In this document: positions 25,545-35,910 of the stretch, in pieces
Numbering within the stretch: the first letter of the stretch is position 1
Layout of the letters: each line of letters begins with the position of its first letter
Source of the DNA: Myxococcales bacterium
GTDB taxonomy: Bacteria > Myxococcota_A > Polyangia > Polyangiales > GCA-016699535
Assembly (NCBI GenBank): GCA_016699535.1
Contig: CP064980.1
Span: 3,542,001-3,606,000 of the forward strand
Direction of reading: 5' to 3'
Length of the DNA stretch: 64,000 nt
Notes under the pieces: model-generated
The model's database searches: none
What the model was told of the DNA's origin: nothing
The model's input: only the letters and a program-made list of their open reading frames with translations
Position numbers and translations under genes: made by a program

Positions 25545-28500
25545 TTGAAAAGATCATCGAAGCATCGGTCAAAAACCGTTTCTTCGTTATCATCATCACC
25601 GCGGTCGTCATTCTTGGTGGCGTGTGGGCACTTTATAACACGCCTATTGATGCAATCCCTGATCTCTCTGATGTGCAGGTGATCGTTTTTACAGAGTACC
25701 AGGGCCAGGGCCCGCAGGTGGTCGAGGACCAGGTCACCTACCCCCTAACAACGGCCATGCTCTCGGTGCCCTACGCGAAAGTCGTGCGCGGTTATTCATT
25801 TTTTGGATTCTCACTTGTCTATATTATTTTCGACGATGGCACAGATCTGTATTGGGCACGTTCCCGAGTGCTTGAGTACCTTAACTTTGTTCGTGATCGC
25901 TTGCCGCAAGGCCTAAGCCCGCAGCTTGGACCCGATGCGACCGGGGTGGGCTGGGTCTATGAGTACAGTTTGGTTTCAAAGAAACATGATCTTTCACAGC
26001 TTCGCTCCATCCAAGATTGGTATCTGCGCTATGAGCTTGCCGCGCTGCCGGGCATCGCTGAAGTGGCAAGTTTAGGTGGTTTCGTTAAGCAATACCAAGT
26101 GGACGTCGACCCTGAAAAACTTCGCGCCTACAAAGTTCCGCTATCGAAAGTAAAAGAGGCCATCGCGCGTTCCAACGTGGATGTCGGAGGCCGCGTGCTT
26201 GAGATGGCGGAAACCGAATACATCGTGAGGGGTAAGGGCTATTTTCGCTCTGTTGAAGATATCAAAAACGTACCGATTGGGATGAATCCTGAAACCCATA
26301 CGCCGATTATGCTTTCGCAGGTCGCCGATGTGCACCTTGGCCCAGAAATACGCCGAGGCCTAGCCGAGATGAATGGCGAAGGTGAGGTGGTGACAGGCAT
26401 CGTTATTATCCGCTTTGGGGAAAACGCGCTAGAGGTCATTGATAGAGTTAAAACACGACTATCAGAACTCAAGTCTAGCCTGCCCGAAGGCGTTGAGATT
26501 CACACTTCTTATGATCGCTCCAATCTTATCAAACGTGCGATTGGCACGCTTAAGAAAAAGCTCTTTGAAGAGATGATCGTTGTGGCATTGATTTGCCTGC
26601 TTTTCCTTTTGCACTTGCGCTCAGCTTTGGTGGCGATACTGACACTTCCAGTGGGCATCTTGATGGCCCTGCTCATCATGCATGGCCTTGATATCAACGC
26701 CAATATCATGAGCCTCAGTGGCATCGCTATCGCCATAGGAGTAATGGTGGACGCCTCCATCGTGCTGGTTGAAAACATGCACAAGCATAAGGAGCGTGAT
26801 CATGGCTTATCTCAGGCGGAACTGGTGATCCGTTCTGCCAAAGAGGTGGGCCCAGCCCTCTTCTTTTCGCTACTTATCATCACGGTTAGTTTTTTGCCCG
26901 TGTTTGCGCTTCAGCAGCAAGAGGGGCGTTTGTTTCATCCACTGGCCTATACCAAAACATTCGCCATGGCCTCGGCCGCAGTGCTAGCGATCACGCTCAT
27001 CCCTGTGCTGATGTACTATCTGGTCCGCGGCAAGATTCGCACAGAAGAAACCAACCCGGTGAGCCGTTTTTTCATTCGAGTTTATCGCCCGATCATCCAT
27101 TTTGTATTGCGTTTCCCAAAATGGACCGTTTTTGCGGCCTTGTTTGTGATGCTCCTTACGCTTTTGCCCTACAGCCTGATTGGCTCAGAGTTTATGCCTC
27201 CGCTCAATGAAGGCGACCTTTTGTACATGCCCACCACACCTCCTGGCATCAGCATCACAAAAGCAAAAGAGCTGCTTCAGCAAACTGACAAAATCATTGC
27301 GCGCCATCCCCAAGTCAAACATGTGCTTGGCAAGGTAGGCAGAGCCGAGACCGCCACCGATCCTGCACCGCTCTCGATGATGGAAAGCACCATTATTCTT
27401 AAAGACGAGCACACCTGGCCTAAAGGCAAAACCATGGAGGATATCATCAAAGAACTTGATGGGATGATTCAGTTCCCCGGAGTGACCAATGCATGGACCA
27501 TGCCGATCAAAACACGCATTGACATGCTGGCAACCGGCATTAAAACGCCTGTCGGCATCAAGTTGCTCGGAGCCGATCTAAACGAGCTTTCTGCGGTGGG
27601 TTCGCAGATTGAAGCTGTGCTCGGAACTCTTCCAGACACCCTGTCGGCCTATTCTGAACGCGTCGTTGGCGGAAATTTTATCGACATTCACATCCAGCGT
27701 GAGGAGGCGGCGCGTTACGGTCTGACCGTTGGCGACGTGCAAGACGTCATCAAAAGCGCTCTGGGTGGCATGAACGTGACGTATACCGTCGAGGGGCTGG
27801 AACGCTATCCAGTCAACCTTCGTTTCCCTCGGGAACTTCGCGACGATTTGGATAAACTTCGCTCGGTGCCTATTCCAACGCCCATGGGACATACGGTTCC
27901 GCTTGCTCAGGTTGCCAATCTCGAGGTAGTTAAAGGTCCGCCTTCCATCAAAAGTGAAAATGCACGCCGGACGGCTTGGATTTACGTAGACCTGAAAACC
28001 TCTGACATAGGCGGCTACGTGCAAAACGCAAAAGCAGCTATTGCCAAGCAAGTAAAGCTTCCCACGGGCGTTTCGATCATGTGGTCTGGCCAGTATGAAT
28101 ACATGGAGCGCGCAAACAAGCGCTTGGCCATCATCGTCCCGCTCACCATGATTCTCGTTTTCTTGCTGCTATTCATGCATTTTCGCAATTTCCAAGAAGC
28201 AAGCATTGTCATGGCCACGATGCCCTTTGCGTTGGTCGGCGGTGTCTGGCTTATGTTTTTTCTTGGCTATAACATGTCCGTAGCAGTAGCCGTTGGCTTC
28301 ATTGCCCTTGCGGGCTTGGCAGCGGAAACCGGTATCGTCATGTTGGTCTACCTGGATCAGTCCTATAAACATTACGTCCAAGAGGGCAAACTTAAAAGCA
28401 TTACCGATCTCAAAGCCGCCATCAGTGAAGGCGCTGTCGATCGCGTCAGGCCCAAACTAATGACCGTAGCCACCACCCTGATCGGCCTGCTTCCCGTCAT

Positions 28501-28657
28501 GTGGGGAACAGAAACCGGCTCACGCATCATGAAACGCATCGCGGCGCCAATGGTAGGAGGACTTATCTCCTCGACCATTCTGACTCTAGTTATTCTTCCA
28601 GCCATCTTCTTTCTCTGGAAGGGTTTTGCACTTCGGCGTGACATTGCAAAACAGTAA
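25541..28657 (+). CDS. cusA: Cu(I)/Ag(I) RND efflux transporter, CusA-like
   Basis: 1038-aa inner-membrane proton antiporter. The TM4 signature is GVMVDASIVLVENMHKH, the monovalent-cation (Cu/Ag) type and distinct from the czcA gene at 1758. Family marks include IEASVKNRFFVIIITAVVILGG at the N-terminus, IPDLSDVQVIVFTEYQGQ and PMKTRIDMLATGIKTPVGIK-like segments (here MPIKTRIDMLATG). Met-rich positions in the periplasmic cleft (PLSMMESTIIL) are compatible with the Met relay of CusA. Last gene of the sigma-54-controlled operon; convergent with the lipoprotein gene at 28668. Confidence 0.95.
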   Translation: MIEKIIEASVKNRFFVIIITAVVILGGVWALYNTPIDAIPDLSDVQVIVFTEYQGQGPQVVEDQVTYPLTTAMLSVPYAKVVRGYSFFGFSLVYIIFDDGTDLYWARSRVLEYLNFVRDRLPQGLSPQLGPDATGVGWVYEYSLVSKKHDLSQLRSIQDWYLRYELAALPGIAEVASLGGFVKQYQVDVDPEKLRAYKVPLSKVKEAIARSNVDVGGRVLEMAETEYIVRGKGYFRSVEDIKNVPIGMNPETHTPIMLSQVADVHLGPEIRRGLAEMNGEGEVVTGIVIIRFGENALEVIDRVKTRLSELKSSLPEGVEIHTSYDRSNLIKRAIGTLKKKLFEEMIVVALICLLFLLHLRSALVAILTLPVGILMALLIMHGLDINANIMSLSGIAIAIGVMVDASIVLVENMHKHKERDHGLSQAELVIRSAKEVGPALFFSLLIITVSFLPVFALQQQEGRLFHPLAYTKTFAMASAAVLAITLIPVLMYYLVRGKIRTEETNPVSRFFIRVYRPIIHFVLRFPKWTVFAALFVMLLTLLPYSLIGSEFMPPLNEGDLLYMPTTPPGISITKAKELLQQTDKIIARHPQVKHVLGKVGRAETATDPAPLSMMESTIILKDEHTWPKGKTMEDIIKELDGMIQFPGVTNAWTMPIKTRIDMLATGIKTPVGIKLLGADLNELSAVGSQIEAVLGTLPDTLSAYSERVVGGNFIDIHIQREEAARYGLTVGDVQDVIKSALGGMNVTYTVEGLERYPVNLRFPRELRDDLDKLRSVPIPTPMGHTVPLAQVANLEVVKGPPSIKSENARRTAWIYVDLKTSDIGGYVQNAKAAIAKQVKLPTGVSIMWSGQYEYMERANKRLAIIVPLTMILVFLLLFMHFRNFQEASIVMATMPFALVGGVWLMFFLGYNMSVAVAVGFIALAGLAAETGIVMLVYLDQSYKHYVQEGKLKSITDLKAAISEGAVDRVRPKLMTVATTLIGLLPVMWGTETGSRIMKRIAAPMVGGLISSTILTLVILPAIFFLWKGFALRRDIAKQ

Positions 28658-28667
28658 AGTCATCTGA

Positions 28668-29372
28668 TCAAAACTGCGCCATGGTGGATTTGGCATCAAA
28701 ACCAAAATCAACAAGCTCGGACTTACCGTGATCGTTGACGGTTTTAACTGCACCGCTCAAGGGGACTGCCGGGTGGATCCATGCGCTTCCGTGAATTTTC
28801 TTTCCGGTCACATCTAGACTTGAATCGACTTTGTCTGCGCCGAGGAAAGTGCCCGCCGGAACGCGTACCTCCTCTTTGCCTTGGGAAACAAAATGCTCAG
28901 GCTGCACTGACTTTAGAATGTTTTTCCAAAACGCGCCCCCAATGGCGAGTTCGATTTCACTGAGCTCGTGGGCCTCTTGTCCTTTTTCTTTAGTGACGGC
29001 GCGAAGGATCTCGATGTCTTTGAAATCGCCCTCCTCACCCGGGTCCATCACAAATTCACTAACGCTGTGAATGTCTTTGCTTTGCATCTCGACTTCCGTG
29101 GTGCGCAATCGCTCATCAACCTCTAACAAACGCGTGGTAACAAAAGAAACAATTTGGCCCTTTTCGTTACTCACGCTGTACTTCGTCCACTGACCTGCTG
29201 CGAGCGCTTTATGATCCGAGCTATCACCCGCCGCATAACTTTGATCTTTTTGTCGAACACGAGCCGCCTCCTGATCCATCGCCGCAATCAGCGCCGGATT
29301 ACTCGTCGCGCACGATCCAGCAAAAAAACAAACTAAAAACAAAATCGCAGAGCTTTTATTTAAACGCATCAT
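28668..29372 (-). CDS. Hypothetical lipoprotein
   Basis: 234 aa. The signal peptide ends in lipobox FAGSC (MMRLNKSSAILFLVCFFAGSC). The mature part is beta-rich: GQWTKYSVSNEKGQIVSFVTTRLLEVDERLRTTEVEMQ, and later EVRVPAGTFLGADKVDSSLDVTGKKIHGSAWIHPAVPLSGAVK. I know the latter only as a recurring pattern in uncharacterised myxobacterial-type outer-membrane proteins. Ribosome site AAGGATC precedes the ATG pair. Its own promoter lies in the following gap. Confidence 0.6.
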   Translation of the reverse strand: MMRLNKSSAILFLVCFFAGSCATSNPALIAAMDQEAARVRQKDQSYAAGDSSDHKALAAGQWTKYSVSNEKGQIVSFVTTRLLEVDERLRTTEVEMQSKDIHSVSEFVMDPGEEGDFKDIEILRAVTKEKGQEAHELSEIELAIGGAFWKNILKSVQPEHFVSQGKEEVRVPAGTFLGADKVDSSLDVTGKKIHGSAWIHPAVPLSGAVKTVNDHGKSELVDFGFDAKSTMAQF

Positions 29373-29874
29373 CAGATCCTTTTCGAGAGTCTGCTTTGCT
29401 TATCGGCCACGTCCTTCCGAAGTTGCGGACCGCTAACCTAAAAATAGAAAGAAGCAGTACAACTTCGAATAGCTTAAGTTTTTCAGGCGCAGCAGTTTTA
29501 TCGCGCGCCGCGGCGAAAGGGCTTGCTACTTTCGGATAGCAGATCGAGTACATGTTCTGGCTTTTTCAATCAGCTTGCTTTGTTGGCGTGCAAAGTGTGG
29601 TTGAAGCTAAGCAGAGCCTCCGGATATGGGACGCGCGTAGCGAATAGCGTGTCGCGTCGCAATGCTTAGAGGACTATTCTCGTCCGCTATTCTAAACATG
29701 TTGATAATTCCGGAATTTTTTTAGTTTTGGAAACCGCAATAGCATTCTTCGCGACAGCCGTTCAAAGGTTTAAAGTTTCGTTGAGCTCTTTCAGCGCCAT
29801 TCTTTTGTCAGTAAGTATGTCGGTTAGCTTGATACTTTTTGGCCACCGGGTACTATGCGCGTGGAGGGCTTCAT
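29373..29874. other. 502-bp intergenic gap
   Basis: Divergent spacer between the lipoprotein gene and the cytochrome operon. No convincing ORF. It contains an imperfect dyad GACGCG...CGCGTC at 29630-29658 and, just before the cytochrome gene, TTGATA-N16-TACTAT (29829-29856). The latter would put transcription start almost on the ribosome site, so it is not called as a promoter. Confidence 0.5.
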
Positions 29875-32052
29875 ATGACTACTCGATTTCTTTGTGCATT
29901 TGCACGGGTTGCTGTCGTGGTGTGCGTAGCAGGACTTGTGGCTTGTGAAGGGCCAGCCGGTCCCAATGGTGCCGACGGAGAACCTGGCACAAGTTCGGAT
30001 CCACTTGCTGGTATCGACGGTGGAACAACCACTGGACGATCGGCTGCTTTTGTTGGCGGAGGGCTACAAGTGGAGTTACTTGCTGCTGCAATTGACAGTG
30101 CAGGAGTTGCAAGCGTTGAGTTTAAGTTGACCTCCGATGACGGGGATCCTTTGGATCGTCTCGGCGTGTATACAATTGGCGAAACTTCATTGAACTTTGT
30201 TCTAGCCAAGTTGAGCGAACACAGTGACGGCGGACCTGGATCGTATACCGCATACACAAAAACTACACAGACCAGTGACATCACGGACGAAACTGCTGAA
30301 CAAGCGAGCTCCGAGAGCGATGGGACCTTTGAAGAAATCGACCCGGACCAAGGCAGCTACCGTTATACCTTTTCGACCACTATCGATTCTCCCTCCATGA
30401 ATTCAACCCATACCGTTGGAGTTTACGCAACGCGAAATGTGGACGATCAGAGATACGACGCAAGCGATACCCTTGATTTCGTACCGAACGGCTCGGATGT
30501 TAGTTTGCAACGCGAGTTGGTTACCGACGCCGCTTGCACAAGTTGTCACAGTGAGATTTCCGCACATGGCGGTGCACGAATTGGCGTCAAACTGTGCGTG
30601 CTCTGTCACAATCCACAAACAAGTGACCCAGATACCGGTAACACTGTTGATTTTCCCGTCATGATTCACAAAATCCATATGGGAGAGCACTTACCTAGCG
30701 TACAAGCAAACACGCCCTATCAAATCATCGGCTACCGCGGCAGCGTGCACGACTACTCAACCGTCACCTTCCCGCAGCCCGTTGTGAACTGCGAGGCCTG
30801 CCATCAAGGACAAGATGCAGATTTGCACGCGTCAAGAACAACCAAGAGCACTTGCACTTCATGTCATGACATGACCTCGTTTGAAGATCCGGCTCCCAAT
30901 GGACTAAGCTTGCATGGTGGTGGCGCGCAACCTGACAACGCTCAGTGCACTGTCTGCCATCCTGCAGCAGGTAGTCTCGCGGGTATTCGCGATGTGCACA
31001 TGGATCCAATCTTTGATCCCAATGCACCAGTCTTGGCTTTTGAACTGCTTTCAGTAAGCAATACGGCACCGGGACAGCAGCCGGTGTTGGATTTCAAAGT
31101 GACTGTCGATGGAGCCGCTCTTGATATTCTCACCACTCCGATGGACAGACTCCGAGCCACCATAGCTGGGCCGAATACAGATTTTGCAAGCTACTGGCAG
31201 GTAACCATCCAGGGATCGGGAGCATCTGGAACACTCAGCGCTATCGATGCCAATGCCGGGGAGTTCCAATACGAATTCTCCGCTCCCAATGCAATCCCTG
31301 TGGATGCCACTGGAAGCTACACTCTCGCACTTGAAGGCCGCATTGTAGAGGATACAATTCGCTACGCAGCGTTTACGGAAACTATTGCTTTCGCAGTCAC
31401 TGATTCAGAAGCTGTACCGCGACGCACGGTTGTATCAAGCGATTTGTGTAACAACTGTCACTATTCAGTGGCCGGTCATGGAGGCGGACGCAAGGGGGCA
31501 AAGGTTTGCGTCCTTTGTCATCAAGCCAGTACGATGATCACGAATGGTGGAACTCGTTTCGAAGACGACGAGCTCATGCGGCTACAGACTGTGGATTTCA
31601 AAGTTATGATTCACAAGATTCACATGGGTGAACATCTGAGCCAGCCTTATTTTCTGGGGGGACGTCCATCCGAAAGTAATCCGGCTGGCAGTCCCACTGA
31701 CTTTGGGGAGATCCGTTACCCTCGAAGCCCAAGTGACTGTGAGAGCTGCCACGTCCAAAATACCTACATCCTGCCTCTGTCTTTGGATATGTCACCCACT
31801 CTATTTGACGAAATGAGTTGCTCTGAGAATCCGGGAGATGATGCCAATGACTACTGCAATGACCCCTACTGGTTAGTGGATCAAACCATTGAAGTGCCGC
31901 CAGAAACAGCGGTGTGCACAGCGTGTCACGATCAGCCGGCCACACAGGCTCATGCCGAAGTGATGACCACTACCATGGGCGGAGAAATCTGCGCGGTATG
32001 TCATGGACCTGGAACGGTTTATGACGTTGCCGTGGTACACAGCGCTCCATGA
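29875..32052 (+). CDS. OmcA/MtrC-type decahaem outer-membrane lipoprotein cytochrome
   Basis: 725 aa. Start at 29875 follows GGAGGG; the signal peptide ends in lipobox LVAC, then a short collagen-like stretch (GPAGPNGADGEPG). Ten CXXCH sites in two pentahaem blocks (CTSCH, CVLCH, CEACH, CTSCH, CTVCH; CNNCH, CVLCH, CESCH, CTACH, CAVCH), each preceded by an Ig-like beta domain: the OmcA/MtrC layout. The repeated phrase VMIHKIHMGEHL after the second haem of each block is a family hallmark. Expected on the cell surface, passing electrons to minerals, metals or partners. First gene of a seven-gene overlapping operon. Confidence 0.93.
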   Translation: MTTRFLCAFARVAVVVCVAGLVACEGPAGPNGADGEPGTSSDPLAGIDGGTTTGRSAAFVGGGLQVELLAAAIDSAGVASVEFKLTSDDGDPLDRLGVYTIGETSLNFVLAKLSEHSDGGPGSYTAYTKTTQTSDITDETAEQASSESDGTFEEIDPDQGSYRYTFSTTIDSPSMNSTHTVGVYATRNVDDQRYDASDTLDFVPNGSDVSLQRELVTDAACTSCHSEISAHGGARIGVKLCVLCHNPQTSDPDTGNTVDFPVMIHKIHMGEHLPSVQANTPYQIIGYRGSVHDYSTVTFPQPVVNCEACHQGQDADLHASRTTKSTCTSCHDMTSFEDPAPNGLSLHGGGAQPDNAQCTVCHPAAGSLAGIRDVHMDPIFDPNAPVLAFELLSVSNTAPGQQPVLDFKVTVDGAALDILTTPMDRLRATIAGPNTDFASYWQVTIQGSGASGTLSAIDANAGEFQYEFSAPNAIPVDATGSYTLALEGRIVEDTIRYAAFTETIAFAVTDSEAVPRRTVVSSDLCNNCHYSVAGHGGGRKGAKVCVLCHQASTMITNGGTRFEDDELMRLQTVDFKVMIHKIHMGEHLSQPYFLGGRPSESNPAGSPTDFGEIRYPRSPSDCESCHVQNTYILPLSLDMSPTLFDEMSCSENPGDDANDYCNDPYWLVDQTIEVPPETAVCTACHDQPATQAHAEVMTTTMGGEICAVCHGPGTVYDVAVVHSAP

Positions 32053-33647
32053 ACTTAAGATGGGTGCTCATAGCCACATTTTTTGTTACGGCATGCACAA
32101 AAGAAAAAGAGCCTGACCTAGTCACAACTTGTGTGAATTGGACGGATGACGTGGCGCCAGTTTTTACTGAGCAGTGTTCGAAATGTCACAGTGTTTCGAG
32201 CGCTGCAGCGCAGTATGACGTCACAGAATACAAAACAGTGCTCGGAGCAAACCAGGTCCCGCCCATCGTGATTGCGGGAAGTGAAGAATCGACTTTGCTC
32301 CGAGTGCTCAATCCTGACTCAGCGGACGCCATCCATTCTGGTTTCAAAGAAGTCTATGACTTGGTTGAGACTTGGATAGTAGGATGCAATGCCGCATACA
32401 TACAGTCGGTCATTCACCCTTCCGGAATCATGAACCCCGGCGATGAAGGTTTTCACGGCAAGTTACTTTCCCAGCACCGGTGGAACTTTAGTTTGTGCGA
32501 AAACTGCCATGGTGAAGCCGCCGGAGAGTCCAGACAAACGCCTTGCACGAGCTGCCACACTAGCGGCCCTACGGCATGTGAAACGTGTCACAACGACGCA
32601 CTCTATTATAGTGGCGCGCATCGCTATCATCTTTCCTATGAAAACGGTGTGCTCGATTTCGAGATATGTAACAATTGTCACCATAAACCGAATAGCTATA
32701 GTGATGCAGGGCATTTGTTTAATGAAGATGGATCCGTGGATTGGTTACCTGCCGAAGTTAATTTTGGAGCCATTGCTAACTTCAGTCCAGCCGCAGACAT
32801 ACGACAAGGACCTGCTGAATACGATTTTGACTCTAGGCAATGCTCGAATGTCTATTGTCACGGCGATGGCTCGCAAAACAGCACCGCTCTTGACGCCAGC
32901 CCGCTGTGGCTACAAATCGCAGAAGAAAAGTGTAACTTTTGCCACGCTATGCCCCCAGAAAGTCACGCCCAGGATCAGTGTGAGGCATGCCATCAGCAAG
33001 TTGTAGGGAAAGACAATATCATCATCAACAAAAGCCTGCATGTGGACGGCATCGTACAAGTCGGCCGTGAAGGCGAGAGCGGCTGCACACGCTGTCACGG
33101 TCAAAGTGGCAGTCCTGCCCCACCCTATGATCTAGCAGGACATAGTCTTGCCACATTCATAGGTGTCGGTGCACACCAAAGTCATACTCAAGCTCTGCAT
33201 CGCATCACCGCTCCGATTGCATGCAACGAATGCCATCAAGAGGTGACTGACTTGCATAGCGAAGGGCACATTGACACGCCACTCCCTGCCGAAGTCTTTA
33301 TAAACAACGCCGCTGTGCTAGCCACAGCTCAAGGAGCCATGCCAAGTTGGAATCGCGAAAGCAATCAATGCAGCGACGTTTATTGTCACGGTGGTGGGGC
33401 TCTTAGTGATGACAGTGCTTTTTCGGTCAGTCGAAGGCCTGCTTGGACCACTTCGGGCGTCACGGAAATGACTTGCGGATTTTGTCACGGTTTTCCACCA
33501 GGCGATGCGAACCACGATCCAAATTTCGGGTTTAGCGATTGTGTGCTCTGTCATACTTCCGTCGACGAATTCGGGAATACCATTGTTACAGGACCTCCAG
33601 GTAGTGAAGTGAGTGAACACATCAACGGGGTGATTAATGTCCGCTGA
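32049..33647 (+). CDS. Multihaem lipoprotein cytochrome c with CX4CH/CXXCH domains (13 sites)
   Basis: 532 aa, lipobox VTAC after MNLRWVLIATFF. Eleven CXXCH (CSKCH, CENCH, CTSCH, CETCH, CNNCH, CNFCH, CEACH, CTRCH, CNECH, CGFCH, CVLCH) plus two CX4CH (CSNVYCH, CSDVYCH), each of the latter followed by a CXFCHxxPP site. That is the CxxxxCH...CXXCH domain pattern described in Geobacter outer-membrane cytochromes. Thirteen haems predicted. It probably works with the decahaem protein at the outer membrane. ATGA overlap with the gene before, 11-nt overlap with the one after. Confidence 0.9.
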   Translation: MNLRWVLIATFFVTACTKEKEPDLVTTCVNWTDDVAPVFTEQCSKCHSVSSAAAQYDVTEYKTVLGANQVPPIVIAGSEESTLLRVLNPDSADAIHSGFKEVYDLVETWIVGCNAAYIQSVIHPSGIMNPGDEGFHGKLLSQHRWNFSLCENCHGEAAGESRQTPCTSCHTSGPTACETCHNDALYYSGAHRYHLSYENGVLDFEICNNCHHKPNSYSDAGHLFNEDGSVDWLPAEVNFGAIANFSPAADIRQGPAEYDFDSRQCSNVYCHGDGSQNSTALDASPLWLQIAEEKCNFCHAMPPESHAQDQCEACHQQVVGKDNIIINKSLHVDGIVQVGREGESGCTRCHGQSGSPAPPYDLAGHSLATFIGVGAHQSHTQALHRITAPIACNECHQEVTDLHSEGHIDTPLPAEVFINNAAVLATAQGAMPSWNRESNQCSDVYCHGGGALSDDSAFSVSRRPAWTTSGVTEMTCGFCHGFPPGDANHDPNFGFSDCVLCHTSVDEFGNTIVTGPPGSEVSEHINGVINVR

Positions 33648-34313
33648 AACAACCAAAGCAGTTTTTGACATGTACCCGATGGCAATAGGACTTGCACTTG
33701 TAAGTTCCGCCTTAGCAACCATTATTTTGATTTGGTTTTTGCTTCGACGGCCTCCATTGACGCTTAGCACAAAGGTCGCATTGTTCTTCGGACTCGGCGC
33801 GTTTCCCATTCTGGCAGCCCTGATTGGGAATACGGCAAATTTTGTGCACAGTAAGCATCGTAACTTTTGTAGCTCATGTCACGTCATGCTTCCCTACACA
33901 CAAGATTCCAACAATTGGAATAGTACAACCCTAGCCTCCAGGCACGCACGCAATGCCGAGTTTGGTGATCACAACTGTTATATGTGCCATCAAGACTACG
34001 GCATGTTCGGAACCGTGATGACTAAAATGGGAGGACTGCGCCATGCTTGGGAATACTACACGGAATACCAGTATTATAGTTTAGAGCAGTCAAGAAAAAG
34101 ATTCATCTCTATAAGCCTTTCAAAAACAGTTCCTGCACCCATTGCCATTCGACTCGGTTGCCTATCTGGAAAGATGTGCCTGAACACGGTTCACTCAAAG
34201 ACGAAATCAGTCACAAAGAGGTGAGCTGCATCAGTGATGGTTGCCATGGCCCTGCGCATCCCTTTAGCAAAGACATCAAGCCGGAAGAGGCGACGATAGG
34301 AGAGAAGCTATGA
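33637..34313 (+). CDS. NapC/NirT-type membrane tetrahaem cytochrome (one frameshift)
   Basis: Two N-terminal hydrophobic segments (about residues 13-35 and 45-65), then haem sites CSSCH, CYMCH, CTHCH and CISDGCH (CX4CH). The NapC-like phrase NFCSSCHVMLPYTQDSNNW...ASRHA resembles the quinol-oxidising NapC/NirT/NrfH family that feeds periplasmic electron carriers. The frame breaks near 34090 (cagtcaagaaaaag); one added A joins YYSLEQS to KKKIHLYKPFKNSSCTHCH and the gene then runs to 34313. Without this the last two haems are lost. Likely the entry point from the menaquinone pool into this cluster. Confidence 0.82.
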
Positions 34314-34561
34314 GATCGTGGCGCTCGATGACTTGGTTAAGAATCGCATCGTTTCTGGCTTTGTTAGCGCTCGGCCTTATTACTTGGTCTTTTTTGGACC
34401 CAAGTCCTTTTCTAATGATCTTGTTTATGTCGGTGGGCCAAGGGATTGGCACTCTTTCTAAGATGATATTTTTAGTTGTGGTGATTCATGATGCTCTGTT
34501 GCGCCCATCTCGGTTGTCGGCAGAACAAGAGAACGAAGAACAAGGGAGCAAAACGGCATGA
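34310..34561 (+). CDS. Small two-TM membrane protein of the cytochrome operon
   Basis: 83 aa with two hydrophobic helices (about residues 10-26, 32-58) and a charged C-terminal tail (SAEQENEEQGSKTA). No haem site. It overlaps both neighbours by 4 nt (ATGA), so it is made together with the NapC-like protein and may be its membrane partner. Family not recognised. Confidence 0.65.
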   Translation: MRSWRSMTWLRIASFLALLALGLITWSFLDPSPFLMILFMSVGQGIGTLSKMIFLVVVIHDALLRPSRLSAEQENEEQGSKTA

Positions 34562-35910
34562 AGCCAGTGATGCTCGGCGTAAGTTTTGAACGAAAAGTCG
34601 CCGAGGGCCGGGCGTCGCTCGCAAGATGCTCAACGCCGAAAGGGTCGAGCCTCTTTCAAAGAGTGCACCGCAGCGAGCAGCGTTCAGGACTGGCGAAAAC
34701 CTTTTATAACCTCCGTCGAGCACCACTAGGCTTTGCGATCCGTGCCGTTGTTGCTTCCCTATGGCTGATCGTTATCCAACTTCAAGGGACCGCTCACGCT
34801 GAAGCAAATTACAGTGTTCAAGGTGATGCTTTATTGCGCGCACAACCTGGAATGGGTTTGCTTACTCTGCAAGGAGATAGCGAAATTCACCCATGGATTT
34901 CAGCAGAAGCCTTGGTATGGAGCCGTTATGGCAGCGACCTCGATGGCGACGCGTTAGTAATGGCTATACGTCTGAGAGATCCAAGCCGTCGCGCAGAACT
35001 TAGGCTAGGACGCTTTGTGCTAACACCAGGCGCACTACGACCTGTACATATTGATGGAGGCCACGCACGACTCAGACTTCCTGCCGATTTTTACTTAGAA
35101 GGCTTCGCTGGAATTCCGGCAGTGGTCGACTTTGATTCCCGATCCTACGATTGGATCGCAGGATCCCGCATCTCTCGCAGCCTCGGCGACTGGGGATCTG
35201 TCGGCGTAGCCTACGCACAACGCCGCGATCATGGTGTGCGCGCCGATGAAGAGGTTGCTTTCGATGCCGGCGCAACCATAGGCGATTTGCTTGATTTAAA
35301 CGGACGTCTTTCTTACGACTTGCTTTATCCAGGCATCAGCGAAGCCCATGGCGCTGCGGTCTTACATGATAGCAACTGGCGCGCGGAACTCTTTTACACC
35401 GAACGCTCTCCTTCCCGCATTCTCCTTTCAACCTCACTTTTTTCAGTGCTGGGTGACAGTGTATCTCGTCGTGGTGGTTTTACGGGACATTGGCGTCTTG
35501 CTCCCAGACTCGACGTCGATGGCACCGCGGCTCTGCGAATGGTGGGCCGTAACCCCGGCGAATCAATTACCTTGCGCACCACACTGCGCTTAGACGACCT
35601 AGGGAGCAGTTCGATGGCAATCGAGGGACGTCGCGAAGGTGTCATTGACGGAAGCTGGACAGGTGTGCGAGGCGTTGCTCGTGTGCAAGTGCTCGACACC
35701 ATCTTCGCATCCACTGAAGTCGAAATGGTTTTCCCGGATGATCCCCATGGCCGCGGTGTGCTATGGCCCTGGGGGCTGTTAGCCATGACCTGGAAAGCAA
35801 ATGAAAATTGGGAGGTAGCTGTTGCTAGTCAAGGCAGCATCTCGCCAGATAACAACGGAAAACTGGACGCTATGTTGCGCCTGACCCATCGCAGCGGAGC
35901 AGCTTTATGA
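34558..35910 (+). CDS. Predicted outer-membrane beta-barrel of the cytochrome operon
   Basis: 450 aa. After an unusual 50-residue basic leader comes a signal-like segment (LGFAIRAVVASLWLIVIQLQGTAHA) and then some 370 residues of alternating amphipathic beta strands (SWTGVRGVARVQVLDTIFASTEVEMVF, WEVAVASQGSISPDNNG), characteristic of outer-membrane barrels. I see no direct MtrB signature (CXXC near the N-terminus), so the porin role is inferred from fold and from its place between cytochrome genes, as in porin-cytochrome conduits. The true start may be downstream of 34558; the leader is not typical. Confidence 0.65.
   Translation: MKPVMLGVSFERKVAEGRASLARCSTPKGSSLFQRVHRSEQRSGLAKTFYNLRRAPLGFAIRAVVASLWLIVIQLQGTAHAEANYSVQGDALLRAQPGMGLLTLQGDSEIHPWISAEALVWSRYGSDLDGDALVMAIRLRDPSRRAELRLGRFVLTPGALRPVHIDGGHARLRLPADFYLEGFAGIPAVVDFDSRSYDWIAGSRISRSLGDWGSVGVAYAQRRDHGVRADEEVAFDAGATIGDLLDLNGRLSYDLLYPGISEAHGAAVLHDSNWRAELFYTERSPSRILLSTSLFSVLGDSVSRRGGFTGHWRLAPRLDVDGTAALRMVGRNPGESITLRTTLRLDDLGSSSMAIEGRREGVIDGSWTGVRGVARVQVLDTIFASTEVEMVFPDDPHGRGVLWPWGLLAMTWKANENWEVAVASQGSISPDNNGKLDAMLRLTHRSGAAL

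Noticed and set aside
29829..29856. TTGATA-N16-TACTAT as sigma-70 promoter of the cytochrome operon
   Set aside because: Transcription would start on the ribosome-binding site of 29875, leaving almost no leader; the real promoter is probably elsewhere in the 502-bp gap.
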